Assembly: GCF_003663825.1 (NCBI RefSeq)
Contig: NZ_RCCC01000001.1
Span: 3,542,501-3,606,500, forward strand
Direction of reading: 5' to 3'
Length of the DNA stretch: 64,000 nucleotides
Origin: Acidovorax sp. 106
Lineage (GTDB): Bacteria; Pseudomonadota; Gammaproteobacteria; Burkholderiales; Burkholderiaceae_C
The notes beneath the pieces are model-generated. The model saw only the letters and a list, made by a program, of their open reading frames with translations, was not told where the DNA came from and did no database searches. The position numbers and the translations under genes were made by a program. The first letter of the stretch is position 1. Each line of letters begins with the position of its first letter. Of this stretch, positions 17,642 to 26,371 are shown piece after piece.

Positions 17642-17913
17642 GAGGTGGCCTTTTGCAATCGAGTGAATATGCGCCCATTTTGAAAGCGCTACAGCCTTCC
17701 GTCAGTTCGGAGTTGGACGAGTTTCGATCAAATCAGGACATGCGTTGAGAAATCTGTGCGCAGTCTTTTCTGGGCTTTTGTGGGCCATGTGGGGGCCCTG
17801 CGCCGGGCCCGCGCCTTGCCAGCGTGGTTTGCAACCTGCCGTAAATCAAGGCTTGGGCCAATACCTGCTATGGTGATCAGGGTTTTCCCTTATTTTCTGG
17901 AGCCATTGCCCCC

Positions 17914-19014
17914 ATGCCTCATAAAAGCAGTCTGTTTTCGTTGGCGGCGCTCACCCGCGCGTACCGACGCAATCTGGCGGCGTTGGTGCGCGTGGCCAAG
18001 CCTGTGAAGGGCAAGAAACGCGCGCCGGTGCAGAGTAGCGCTGTGGCCCGCAAAGCGGCGCGGGCGGCGCCCAGGCGCACCACCCCGCTGGCAGGTACGT
18101 CTTCCGAGTGGTTGGCGGGGATTGCCCCCGGCCCGGCAGGGGCGCGGCGCTTCCATCTTTTTGTGCCTGCGGGGTTGGCGCCAGCCCCGGGGGAGTTGTT
18201 TCCGTTGCTGGTCATGTTGCATGGCTGCGGGCAAACGGGGCGCGACCTGGCGGCCAGCTCGCGCATGAACCGCCTAGCGGCACGCAAGCGTTTTTTGGTG
18301 CTGTACCCCGAGCAAGAGCGTGTGGCCAATGCCCATGGTTGCTGGAATTGGTACGACCGCCGCAGTGGCAAGGCCGATGCCGAGGCTGCCACCTTGCTGG
18401 CCGCTGTGGACCAGGTTGCGCGTCGCCATCCGGTGGATCTGGGGCGTGTGGCTGTGGCGGGCTTGTCTGCTGGCGGCAGCATGGCTGCGCTGCTGGGGGC
18501 GCGCTACCCATCGCGCTTTTGCGCGGTGGTCATGCACTCCGGGGTGGCCCCGGGCACGGCTGAATCGGCCGCCACCGCCGTAGCGGCCATGCGTGGCAGC
18601 CGCGATGCGCATTTGCCCATCGCACAGGCTCCGTTGCCTGCGGGCGGCCTGGGGGGCACTGGCGATGGGGCTGCGGCAGATCGCCAGACCTTGCCGCCGC
18701 TGCTCATCCTGCATGGCGATGCCGATGGCGTGGTCTCGGTGCGCAATGCCGCCGCCACGGCGGTGCTGTGGGCCGATGCTGCGGGCGCACGGGCGACGGC
18801 ATCGCGCACCCTGCGCCGAGGCCAGCGTTACCCCATGCAGGCCATGGAGTTCAAGGCCCACGGCCAGGTGGTGGTGTCGGTGCGAGAGATCACGGGGCTG
18901 GGCCACGCCTGGAGCGGCGGGGCACCAGGCTTGCCCCACAGCGATCCGGCGGGGCCTGATGCTTCGGCGTTGGCCTGGGCTTTTGTTGTAAGGCAGTTCG
19001 GCCGCCTGGCTTAG
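17914..19014 (+). CDS. PHB-depolymerase-family esterase
   Basis: Alpha/beta hydrolase of 366 residues resembling short-chain polyhydroxyalkanoate depolymerases. The oxyanion segment VMLHGCGQTG, the lipase box GLSAGGSM, the Asp region LHGDADGVVSV and the His region GLGHAWSGG give a complete triad. The N-terminal 60 residues are basic and Ala-rich (RVAKPVKGKKR) without a Sec signal, so an intracellular, granule- or polyanion-associated enzyme is more likely than a secreted one. It stands alone, and no phaC or phasin gene is visible nearby. Confidence 0.85.
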   Translation: MPHKSSLFSLAALTRAYRRNLAALVRVAKPVKGKKRAPVQSSAVARKAARAAPRRTTPLAGTSSEWLAGIAPGPAGARRFHLFVPAGLAPAPGELFPLLVMLHGCGQTGRDLAASSRMNRLAARKRFLVLYPEQERVANAHGCWNWYDRRSGKADAEAATLLAAVDQVARRHPVDLGRVAVAGLSAGGSMAALLGARYPSRFCAVVMHSGVAPGTAESAATAVAAMRGSRDAHLPIAQAPLPAGGLGGTGDGAAADRQTLPPLLILHGDADGVVSVRNAAATAVLWADAAGARATASRTLRRGQRYPMQAMEFKAHGQVVVSVREITGLGHAWSGGAPGLPHSDPAGPDASALAWAFVVRQFGRLA

Positions 19015-19035
19015 GGGTAGGAGATAGATGCGAAA

Positions 19036-19086
19036 TATGCCTCTATCGCCCGATGGATAAGCGCAAGGCGCTATCAATTTTGAATA
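19036..19086 (-). repeat. Interspersed stem-loop repeat, copy C (minus orientation)
   Basis: On the minus strand: TTGATAGCGCC, TGCGCTT, loop ATCCATC, then GGGCGATAGAGGC. It begins 16 bases after the stop of the minus-strand AI-2E-type gene, again in the sense direction of that gene. It lies between two convergent genes. Confidence 0.75.
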
Positions 19087-19101
19087 GAATCGGCGGGCAA
19101 A

Positions 19102-20229
19102 TCAAACCAGCCGTGCAGCGACCAGCTCTTTCTTGAGGTACGCATAAAACAAGGGTGCAGCCACCAGCCCGGCCGGGCCAAAAACGGCTTCGGCCACAAA
19201 CATCACGCTCAGCAGCTCCCACACGCCCATCTGTGTGCGCTGGCCCACCACCTTGGCGTTGATGACGTACTCTGCTTTGTGGATCAGGATCAGAAAGCCC
19301 AGGCAGGCGGCTGCTGCCATGGGCGACACCGACAGGCCTACGATGGTCATCACCACGTTACACAGCAAATTACCCACGATGGGCACCAGGCCTGCGACAA
19401 AGGTGAGGGTGATGAGCACCGGGGTATAGGGCAGGGCCATGCCCCAGAACGGCAGCACAAACAGCAGGAACAGCGCGGTCAGCAGCGTGTTAAACGCCGC
19501 AATCCAAAATTGTGCTGCCACGATTTGCCGGAATGCCTCGCCAAACAGCGTGATGCGCTGGCCCAGTTGCTGGGCCAGGGGGCCTAGGGATGCGTTGGAA
19601 GTGCGTACCGCCGCCAGGGAGCCGATGAGCAGGCCCACATAGGCAAATAGCACGCTACCCAGCCAGGCCCGCCCGGCCATGGCCAACGCGCCAGCCTTGG
19701 CGCCCAGGTAGCTGGCGATGATGCGTTGGATTTCTGCCGCGCCCTCGGGCAGGTGGGCGGCCATGTCGGCCGGCAGCTTCAGGCGCAGCTCTAGCACCGT
19801 GCGGGCCATGTAGGTGAGCAGCTCGCGGTACTGCTGGGGTGCATCGACCAGGTACCCCCGCGAGTGGGTAAGCCCGGCTGCCAGCAATGCCAGTGGCATG
19901 AGCATGACCACGGCGGCGGCCACCACCTGGGCTGCGCGGGGCGTGGCGCGCTGCGCCGCCTTAGCGCCTTGCAGGCGGCGCAACCCGGCCGTGAGCCAGC
20001 TAGTGAGGGCGCGGGTGAGCAGGAAGCCCAGGCACACGCACAGCAGCCCGGGCAGCAGCCCGCGCCACATCACCAGCAGCAATGCAGAGGCCATCAGCAG
20101 GTAGCTGGCCAGCACAACGCCCGAGCGCGCAGCCCACAGGGGCTGCGTCGGCTGTGTGGGGGCGTTGTAGCTGGTCAGCGCTGCCGAGGGCGCTTCAGGC
20201 GGGAGGGCTGGGGGCTGGTGCTGCGCCAT
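19102..20229 (-). CDS. AI-2E/PerM family transporter
   Basis: Multi-pass inner-membrane protein of 375 residues. The AI-2E transporter fold is indicated by an N-terminal pair of helices, a soluble central stretch (about 130-215) and the C-terminal signature GLVPIVGNLLCNVV followed by FGPAGLVAAPLFYAYLKKEL. The substrate is unknown, since family members include AI-2 exporters and Na/H antiporters. The start at 20229 is chosen because the frame upstream overlaps purM and shows no family similarity. It lies 25 bases behind purM on the same strand and is probably cotranscribed with it. Confidence 0.88.
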   Translation of the reverse strand: MAQHQPPALPPEAPSAALTSYNAPTQPTQPLWAARSGVVLASYLLMASALLLVMWRGLLPGLLCVCLGFLLTRALTSWLTAGLRRLQGAKAAQRATPRAAQVVAAAVVMLMPLALLAAGLTHSRGYLVDAPQQYRELLTYMARTVLELRLKLPADMAAHLPEGAAEIQRIIASYLGAKAGALAMAGRAWLGSVLFAYVGLLIGSLAAVRTSNASLGPLAQQLGQRITLFGEAFRQIVAAQFWIAAFNTLLTALFLLFVLPFWGMALPYTPVLITLTFVAGLVPIVGNLLCNVVMTIVGLSVSPMAAAACLGFLILIHKAEYVINAKVVGQRTQMGVWELLSVMFVAEAVFGPAGLVAAPLFYAYLKKELVAARLV

Positions 20230-20254
20230 GCGCGTGTGGGTACGGCGGTTGGGG

Positions 20255-21307
20255 TTAGCCGACGACCACGGCGGCACCTTCGCCGCGCGGCGCAATGGCG
20301 CCGATGGTGTAGACCTGCTCGCCTGCAGCGCGCAGCGTGGCGGCCGTGGCTTCAGCGTTGGCGGCATCAACCACCACCACCATGCCAATGCCGTTGTTGA
20401 AGGTGCGGTTCATCTCGATGTCGTCGATGCCTGCCGTCTTTTGCAGCCAGGCAAACAGTTCGGTCTGGGGCCAGCTGCCCTTGGTCAGGTGGGCTGCAGT
20501 GCCTTCGGGCAGCACGCGGGGAATGTTCTCCAGCAGGCCGCCACCGGTGATGTGGGCCAGGGCCTTGATGGGGTGCTGGGCCAGCGCGGCCAGCACGTTC
20601 TTCACGTACAGGCGCGTGGGCTCCATGATGGCTTGCTTGAAGGGCTTGCCGTCCAGCGTGGCGGGCACATTGCCTGCGGCTTCGGCGCGGTCAATGCACT
20701 TGCGCACCAGGCTGAAACCGTTGGAATGCACGCCGTGGCTGGCCAGCCCCAGTACCACGTCGCCGGGCTGCACGGTTTGGCCGGTCAGGATTTTGGATTT
20801 TTCGACCGCGCCGACGGCAAAACCGGCCAGGTCGTATTCGCCAGCGGGGTACATGCCGGGCATTTCAGCGGTTTCGCCGCCAATCAGTGCGCAGCCAGAC
20901 AGCTCGCAGCCCTTTGCAATGCCGCCCACCACGGCCGCAGCCGTGTCCACGTCCAGCTTGCCGCAGGCAAAGTAGTCGAGGAAGAACAGGGGCTCGGCGC
21001 CTTGCACCAGCACGTCGTTCACGCTCATGGCCACCAGGTCGATGCCCACGGTGTCGTGCATGTTCCATTCAAACGCCAGCTTGAGCTTGGTGCCCACACC
21101 GTCGGTGCCGCTGACCAGCACGGGTTCCTTGTAGCGCTTGGGCACTTCAAACAGGGCACCAAAGCCGCCAATGCCTGCCAGCACGCCTTCGCGCATGGTT
21201 TTTTTGGCCAGGGGCTTGATGCGCTCGACAAGGGCGTCACCAGCGTCGATGTCAACGCCAGCGTCTTTGTAGGACAGGGGGGTAGGGGTAGCGGCAGAGT
21301 TGCTCAT
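20255..21307 (-). CDS. purM: Phosphoribosylformylglycinamidine cyclo-ligase (AIR synthetase)
   Basis: Cytoplasmic enzyme of purine synthesis that closes the imidazole ring of aminoimidazole ribotide using ATP. It has 350 residues, normal length. The family segments [43 protein letters not shown] and [16 protein letters not shown] are all present. The start at 21307 ([20 protein letters not shown]) matches the family. It is transcribed divergently from hda with about 130 bases between and is followed by the AI-2E-type transporter gene. Confidence 0.98.
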   Translation of the reverse strand: MSNSAATPTPLSYKDAGVDIDAGDALVERIKPLAKKTMREGVLAGIGGFGALFEVPKRYKEPVLVSGTDGVGTKLKLAFEWNMHDTVGIDLVAMSVNDVLVQGAEPLFFLDYFACGKLDVDTAAAVVGGIAKGCELSGCALIGGETAEMPGMYPAGEYDLAGFAVGAVEKSKILTGQTVQPGDVVLGLASHGVHSNGFSLVRKCIDRAEAAGNVPATLDGKPFKQAIMEPTRLYVKNVLAALAQHPIKALAHITGGGLLENIPRVLPEGTAAHLTKGSWPQTELFAWLQKTAGIDDIEMNRTFNNGIGMVVVVDAANAEATAATLRAAGEQVYTIGAIAPRGEGAAVVVG

Positions 21308-21435
21308 GGCAGGGTAAGCACGGACCAGCGTGCGCAGCAGACTAAAATTTGCCCAGATTTTACGGGCTGCGCGCTGACCACCCCGCCGCAACCCTTCCAT
21401 ACTGTCCTGTTTTCTCTCTGATCTCTCTGGAGCCC

Positions 21436-21495
21436 ATGCAGTTCTACGCTTTTTCTTCTCGCTCCAGCATGTCGCCCAGCAGGCTGCTGCCATGA
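21436..21495 (+). CDS. 19-codon upstream ORF coupled to hda
   Basis: Short frame encoding [19 protein letters not shown]. It has a good ribosome site (GGAG four bases before the ATG), and its TGA overlaps the hda ATG as ATGA in a different frame. hda itself lacks a strong ribosome site. The peptide shows no recognisable function. A role as a translational coupler or leader is inference from the layout. Confidence 0.45.
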   Translation: MQFYAFSSRSSMSPSRLLP

Positions 21496-22190
21496 AGCAG
21501 CTGGCGCTGGATATCGGCCTGGTCACCGGGCCGACGCTGTCGAGCTTCTATGCAGGCCCCAATGATGCTGCTTTGCAACACCTGCGCCTGTGGGCGGGTG
21601 AGGGCAGCAGCCAGAGCACGCGCTCACCGGTGCCCACCTATTTGTGGGGCGAGGCGGGCAGCGGCAAAACCCATTTGCTCAAGGCCGTGTGTGAAGCCCT
21701 GCACGAGCAGGGCGCCAGCGTGGGCTGGATGGACGCCTCCGTGGCCAACCCGCCAGACTTTGACGAACGCTGGGCGGCCGTGGTGATGGACGAAGTGCAT
21801 CTTTACAACACCGCACAGCAGGCCAGTGCCTTTAACTGGTTTGTGAATGCCATCAACCCGGCCACGGGCGGTCAGCGCTGGGTGCTTGCGGCTGGCGATT
21901 TACCCCCGGCCGACTTGCCGCTGCGCGACGATCTGCGCAGCCGCATGGGTTGGGGCCACGTTTTTCAGCTGCAGTTGCTCGATGAAACCGCCCGCCGCGC
22001 GGTGCTGCGCCAAGAGGCCGACGCCCGGGGCGTGTTCCTGGGCGACGAGGTCATGGACTTCATGCTCAAGCGCTTCTCTCGGGATCTGGGCAGCCTGATG
22101 CAATTGCTTGACCAGTTGGACGCCTTTGCGCTGCGCACCCAGCGCGCCATCACCATTCCGCTGCTCAAGGCCATGCTCGAATCGGAATGA
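21492..22190 (+). CDS. hda: DnaA regulatory inactivator Hda
   Basis: DnaA-like AAA+ protein of 232 residues that, with the sliding clamp, promotes hydrolysis of DnaA-ATP after replication starts. The N-terminal QLALDI is the expected clamp-binding peptide. Walker [12 protein letters not shown] and Walker B VVMDEVHL are present, with sensor-type [14 protein letters not shown]. There is no DNA-binding domain IV, which separates it from DnaA. It is divergent from purM and overlaps a 19-codon upstream frame. A GC-rich repeat block follows it. Confidence 0.94.
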   Translation: MKQLALDIGLVTGPTLSSFYAGPNDAALQHLRLWAGEGSSQSTRSPVPTYLWGEAGSGKTHLLKAVCEALHEQGASVGWMDASVANPPDFDERWAAVVMDEVHLYNTAQQASAFNWFVNAINPATGGQRWVLAAGDLPPADLPLRDDLRSRMGWGHVFQLQLLDETARRAVLRQEADARGVFLGDEVMDFMLKRFSRDLGSLMQLLDQLDAFALRTQRAITIPLLKAMLESE

Positions 22191-22194
22191 AGAA

Positions 22195-22340
22195 TGAGGG
22201 ACAACCCCCTGAGCGGCTTCGCCGCTTCCCCCTTCTCTCGCTGTGCTGTGCACTGCGGGAAGGAGGACGCCGCCAGCGCACGCCAGCGAAGCGCCGCCAG
22301 CGTGGCGGGGCGGCCCTTGCGCGGCGGCCGCTGGGTTTAG
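22195..22340. repeat. GC-rich intergenic repeat block after hda
   Basis: Non-coding block with GCGGCTTCGCCGC hairpin, CCCCTGAGCGGC start, GAAGGAGGACGCCGCCAGCG core and a GCGGCGGCCGCTGGG end. Its wording resembles blocks I know from other Comamonadaceae genomes. No second full copy was found in this window. Confidence 0.5.
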
Positions 22341-22384
22341 GCAGTGACAGTTTTTGCAACCGCTCGCGCAACGCAACTTATTGA

Positions 22385-23116
22385 ATGATTGAAATGCAAA
22401 GAAGCCGCCTTCGCTTGGCACTTTTTGACTTGGACCACACGCTGCTGCCGCTCGACTCGGACTACGAGTGGGGCGAGTTCACCATCCGCATCGGCTGGAA
22501 CGACCCGGTGGAGTTTGCACGTCGCAACGATGAGTTTTACGCCCACTACCAGGCTGGAACGCTCAATGTGCACGACTACGTGCGCTTTGCCACCGAAGCC
22601 GTGCGCCTTCGGGGTGCCGATGCGGCGGCCACGGCGCACCAGCAATTCATGCGTGAGGTGATTGGCCCGGCCATTCGCCCCCAGGCGCTTGATTTGATCC
22701 GCCAGCACGAGGCCGCAGGCGACCAAGTGGTCATCGTCACGGCCACCAACGAGTTCGTGACCCGCCCCATCGCCCAGGCTCTGGGCGTGCCAGAGTTGCT
22801 GGCCGTGCAACTGGCCCGCGACGCCAACGGCTGGTACACCGGCGAAATTGACGGCATCCCGACCATGCGCGAGGGCAAGGTGCTGCGCATGGAACAATGG
22901 CTGGCTGCGCGCCAGCTCACTTGGGCCGATGTGGACAGCACCTTCTACAGCGATTCGATGAACGACGTGCCGCTGCTGGAAAAAGTCAATCACCCCGTGC
23001 CCACCAACCCCGACCCGCGCCTGCGCGCCCTGGCGCAAGAGCGCGGCTGGCGCATACTGGACCTGTTTTCGGCAGACGCATCCGCTGCCGCTACAGGCGC
23101 CCCTGCCGCTGCCTGA
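22385..23116 (+). CDS. HAD-IB family phosphatase (SerB-like)
   Basis: Soluble hydrolase of 243 residues in the HAD subfamily IB. Motif I is FDLDHTLLPLDSDYEWG, motif II is VIVTATNEFVTRPIAQ, and motif III/IV is FYSDSMNDVPLLEKV. Similar proteins hydrolyse small phosphate esters, and several resemble phosphoserine phosphatase without having that role. It lies between hda and pcnB. The start could be the ATG at 22385 or at 22394. The Ala-rich tail (ASAAATGAPAAA) is outside the fold. Confidence 0.9.
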   Translation: MIEMQRSRLRLALFDLDHTLLPLDSDYEWGEFTIRIGWNDPVEFARRNDEFYAHYQAGTLNVHDYVRFATEAVRLRGADAAATAHQQFMREVIGPAIRPQALDLIRQHEAAGDQVVIVTATNEFVTRPIAQALGVPELLAVQLARDANGWYTGEIDGIPTMREGKVLRMEQWLAARQLTWADVDSTFYSDSMNDVPLLEKVNHPVPTNPDPRLRALAQERGWRILDLFSADASAAATGAPAAA

Positions 23117-23158
23117 AGGCTGCCCCACAGCGCCCATTCACCTGTTTACTGCATACCC

Positions 23159-24742
23159 ATGATCAAGAAGTTCATCGACAAACTGCTGGGCAAATCGACG
23201 CCCGGCACCTCTGGCGGCAAGCCACATTTTGGCAAGCGCGAAGAGGTGCCAGCGTCCGTGCACGGCATCAACCCCGAGCTGGTGGACCGACGGGCGGCCG
23301 ATGTGGTGCACACCCTCAAGGACGCGGGCTTTGAGGCCTACATCGTGGGCGGCGCGGTGCGGGACTTGCTGCTGGGCCTGCGCCCCAAGGACTTTGACGT
23401 GGCAACCAACGCCACGCCTGAGCAGGTCAAGGCGCTGTTTCGCCGCGCATTCATTATTGGCAAGCGCTTTCGCATCGTGCACGTGGTGCATGGCCGGGGG
23501 CGTGAGCATGAGGTGATCGAGGTCTCCACCTTCCGCGCCTACCTCGACAACTCGGCTGCAGGCCAGGTCAGCGGCAATGAAAAGACCAGCAAGGCCCAAC
23601 TGTCGGGCATGCAGCATGCGGTGGACGCCAGCGGCCGTGTGCTGCGCGACAACGTGTGGGGCCCGCAAGACGAAGACGCCACCCGCCGCGACTTCACGGT
23701 GAACGCCATGTATTACGACCCAGTCAGTCAGATCGTGGTCGACTATCACAAGGGCTTGCAAGACGCCAAGAAGAAGACGCTGCGCATGATTGGCGACCCG
23801 GCCACGCGCTACCGCGAAGACCCGGTGCGCATCATCCGCGCGGTGCGGTTTGCCGCCAAGCTCAGCCCGCTGGGCTTCAGCATCGACGCCAAGTCGGCAG
23901 CGCCCCTAGTGCAGTCGCAGGCTCTGCTGGCCGAGGTGCCGCAAAGCCGCATGTTTGACGAAATGCTCAAGCTGCTGCAAACCGGCCACGCCATTGCCAC
24001 CATCGAGCAGTTGCGCAAGCTGGGCATGTCCAAGGGCATCTACCCGCTGCTGGACGTGGCGGTGGAGCGTGCCGACAGCCCGTTTGTCAAAGCCGCATTG
24101 GTGGATACCGACCGCCGCGTGAACGAAGGCAAACCCGTGGCGCCCAGCTTCTTGCTGGCCTGTGTGCTGTGGGAAGACGTACGCAAGGGCTGGGAAGTCC
24201 GCATGGGCCGTCGCGAGCACGCTTTGCCTGCGCTGCAAGACTCCATTGATGAGGTGTTTGAGCGGCGCATTGGCGATGTGTCTGGCCGCGGCAAGCTGGC
24301 CGCCGACATGCGCGAAATCTGGGTCATGCAACCCCGCTTTGAAAAGCGCGTGGGTAACACGCCGTTTGGCATGGTGATGCAGCCCCGCTTCCGCGCAGGC
24401 TTTGACTTCATGCGTTTGCGCGCCGACATTGGCGAGGTGGAAGAGGCGCTGGCCGAATGGTGGCAAGACTTTCAGACGGCAGACGATGAGCGCCGTGAAG
24501 ACCTGCTGGACCAGGCCCGCGAAGAGCAAAAGGCGCGCCTTAAAGCCCAGCAGCAAGCACAACAACCCGTGGTGCGCCGCGTGCCCAAAAAGCCCGCTGC
24601 TGGAGCCGCTGCCACGGCCGATGCCGCCGCAGCCGAACTGCCGGAGTCTGCTGAAGACGGGGCAGCCCCCAAAAAACGCCGCCGCCGTCGCCGCAAGCCG
24701 GGTGGCGCTGGCGGGGATGTATCCCCAGCCACCAGCGAATGA
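23159..24742 (+). CDS. pcnB: Poly(A) polymerase I
   Basis: Class-II nucleotidyltransferase that adds 3' A tails to RNA and promotes decay, 527 residues. The N-terminal catalytic region contains GGAVRDLLLGLRPKDFDVATN, and the RNA-binding part contains RREDFTVNAM-type sequence (here TRRDFTVNAMYYDP). REDPVRIIRAVRFAAKL follows. The C-terminus is long, Ala-rich and strongly basic (KKRRRRRRKPGG), as in the beta/gamma PcnB branch rather than the CCA-adding enzymes. The stop overlaps the folK start (ATGA), the conserved pcnB-folK pair. Confidence 0.95.
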   Translation: MIKKFIDKLLGKSTPGTSGGKPHFGKREEVPASVHGINPELVDRRAADVVHTLKDAGFEAYIVGGAVRDLLLGLRPKDFDVATNATPEQVKALFRRAFIIGKRFRIVHVVHGRGREHEVIEVSTFRAYLDNSAAGQVSGNEKTSKAQLSGMQHAVDASGRVLRDNVWGPQDEDATRRDFTVNAMYYDPVSQIVVDYHKGLQDAKKKTLRMIGDPATRYREDPVRIIRAVRFAAKLSPLGFSIDAKSAAPLVQSQALLAEVPQSRMFDEMLKLLQTGHAIATIEQLRKLGMSKGIYPLLDVAVERADSPFVKAALVDTDRRVNEGKPVAPSFLLACVLWEDVRKGWEVRMGRREHALPALQDSIDEVFERRIGDVSGRGKLAADMREIWVMQPRFEKRVGNTPFGMVMQPRFRAGFDFMRLRADIGEVEEALAEWWQDFQTADDERREDLLDQAREEQKARLKAQQQAQQPVVRRVPKKPAAGAAATADAAAAELPESAEDGAAPKKRRRRRRKPGGAGGDVSPATSE

Positions 24743-25245
24743 GCGCGGCGGTGCCTGTGGATGTCTGGGTGGGCCTGGGCGCCAACCTGGGCGAGCGCGA
24801 GCAGGCGCTGCGCGAGGCCTTGCAGGCTATGGCCCGTTGGCCAGACACGCGGCTGGTCAATGTTTCGGCCTTGTACGCCAGCTCGCCAATCGATGCGGGT
24901 GGCCCGGACTATTTGAATGCGGTGGCCTTGCTGCGCACCACGTTGCCTGCGCTGGATGTGCTGCAGCGCCTGCAATCGATAGAGCAGGGCGCTGGCCGCG
25001 AGCGGCCCTACCGCAACGCTCCGCGCACGCTGGACTTGGACATCCTGCGCTATGGCAACGCGGAGCTGGACACACCCACTCTCACCGTGCCGCACCCCCG
25101 CATGGCCGAGCGCGCCTTTGTGCTGCTGCCGATGGCCGAAGTCTCGCCCGCGCTGGTGAGCGAGGCCGCCTTGCAGGCCGTGGCAGACCAGCGCATTGAG
25201 CGACTGCCAAAAGCCTGGGTGGCTGATTTGCTATCAAAAAAGTAG
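24739..25245 (+). CDS. folK: 2-amino-4-hydroxy-6-hydroxymethyldihydropteridine pyrophosphokinase
   Basis: Enzyme of folate synthesis that transfers pyrophosphate from ATP to hydroxymethyl-dihydropterin, 168 residues. GLGANLGEREQALREAL, YRNAPRTLDLDIL and VPHPRMAERAFVLLPM are typical. It is translationally coupled to pcnB. The last codons (LLSKK and the TAG stop) are supplied by copy D of the interspersed repeat, which implies that the original C-terminus was replaced or trimmed when the repeat arrived. Confidence 0.96.
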   Translation: MSAAVPVDVWVGLGANLGEREQALREALQAMARWPDTRLVNVSALYASSPIDAGGPDYLNAVALLRTTLPALDVLQRLQSIEQGAGRERPYRNAPRTLDLDILRYGNAELDTPTLTVPHPRMAERAFVLLPMAEVSPALVSEAALQAVADQRIERLPKAWVADLLSKK

Positions 25246-25283
25246 CTGCTGGCGCTTGATGGATAAGCGCTGCAGCCTATTTT
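25228..25283 (+). repeat. Interspersed stem-loop repeat, copy D (overlaps folK stop)
   Basis: TTGCTATCAAAAAAG, TAGCTGCTGGCGCTT, loop GATGGAT, then AAGCGCTGCAGCCTATTTT. It supplies the folK stop codon and ends four bases before the stop of the convergent Bug-receptor gene. Confidence 0.85.
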
Positions 25284-25286
25284 CTC

Positions 25287-26264
25287 TTAATCGACCTTGG
25301 CGCCCGAGAGCTTGACCACTTCCTGGTACCTGGCGCGCTCGCTGGCCATGAAGCTCTCAAACTGTTGCGGTGTGGTGGGCACAGGCTCGGCCAGCAGGGC
25401 GCCAAAACGGGTTTTGGTCTCAGGGGCCTGCAGCGCAGCCACAAAGGCCTTGTTGAGTTTGTCGATCACGGGTTTGGGCGTGCCCTTGGGGGCCACCAGG
25501 CCCCACCAGGTGTCGATGGAGAACCCCTTGAAGGTGTTGGCCATGGGGGGCACTCCGGGCAGTGCCGAAGAGGCCTCCAGTGATGTCACGGCCAGCGCCT
25601 TGAGCTTGCCTGAGCGGATGTTGGGCGCAGCCGCAGCCAGGTTGTCGATGTTGAAGTCCACCTCGCCTGCCAAAAGCGCCAGCTGTGCGGGGTTGGCCCC
25701 ACGGTAGGGGATGTGCAGCGCAAAGATGTTGGCGCGCTGCTTGAACATTTCTCCGGCCAGATGGCCCGCGCTGCCGTTGCCACCGCTGCCGTAGTTGAGC
25801 TTAGCGGGATTGGCCTTGGCGTAGGCGATGAGGTCTGCCAGGGTGTGGATCTTGAGTTGTTCCGCTTTGGCTGCGTTCATCACCAGCACATTGGGCACGC
25901 GCACCATCTGCGTGATGGCCGTGAAGTCTTTGCCCGCGTCAAAGGGCATCCGGGTGTAGAGCCAGGGGTTGACGGCGTGGGTGGCCGTGGCGGCAATGCC
26001 GATGGTCAGCCCGTCGGGTGCGGCTTTGGCAATGGCGTCTGCGCCGATGTTGCCGCCCGCGCCCCCCTTGTTATCGATGATCACGGTGCCCAGCGAGTCG
26101 CGCACACGCTCTGCCAGTGCCCGCGCCGTCACATCGATCGGGCCACCCGGCGCATAAGGCACGATCAGCCGAATGGGCTGCCCGGCGTCTTGCGCCAAGG
26201 TCAGCGGGGTGGAAAAGGCGGCGGTGACTGCCGCACTGGCAATGAGGAGGTTTCTGCGGTTCAT
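25287..26264 (-). CDS. Bug-family periplasmic solute receptor (TctC-like)
   Basis: Secreted binding protein of 325 residues with an N-terminal Sec signal (NLLIASAAVTAAFSTPLTLA). The family landmarks are IRLIVPYAPGGPIDVTARALAE, DNKGGAGGNIGADAIAKAAPDG and YGSGGNGSAGHLAGEMFK. Such receptors bind carboxylates or other small organic acids for tripartite tricarboxylate transporters. No tctA or tctB is adjacent, so this is one of the orphan receptors that are very numerous in Burkholderiales. The ligand is unknown. Confidence 0.9.
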   Translation of the reverse strand: MNRRNLLIASAAVTAAFSTPLTLAQDAGQPIRLIVPYAPGGPIDVTARALAERVRDSLGTVIIDNKGGAGGNIGADAIAKAAPDGLTIGIAATATHAVNPWLYTRMPFDAGKDFTAITQMVRVPNVLVMNAAKAEQLKIHTLADLIAYAKANPAKLNYGSGGNGSAGHLAGEMFKQRANIFALHIPYRGANPAQLALLAGEVDFNIDNLAAAAPNIRSGKLKALAVTSLEASSALPGVPPMANTFKGFSIDTWWGLVAPKGTPKPVIDKLNKAFVAALQAPETKTRFGALLAEPVPTTPQQFESFMASERARYQEVVKLSGAKVD

Positions 26265-26278
26265 GGTGTGATTGTTGC

Positions 26279-26332
26279 AAAAAAGAAAACTGCCTTGGTG
26301 CTGAGAACCTTTTCATACAGGGCCAAAGGCAG
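26279..26332 (-). terminator. Probable terminator of the ferredoxin-type reductase gene
   Basis: On the minus strand: CTGCCTTTGG, a 24-base loop, CCAAGGCAG and a T-rich tail (TTTTCTTTTTT). It lies 40 bases after the stop of the reductase gene and just before the Bug-receptor gene. The long loop makes it weaker than a typical terminator. Confidence 0.5.
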
Positions 26333-26371
26333 CCCTTCATGCTGCGTGGGGCTGCCAACGCAGTGCCCTCG

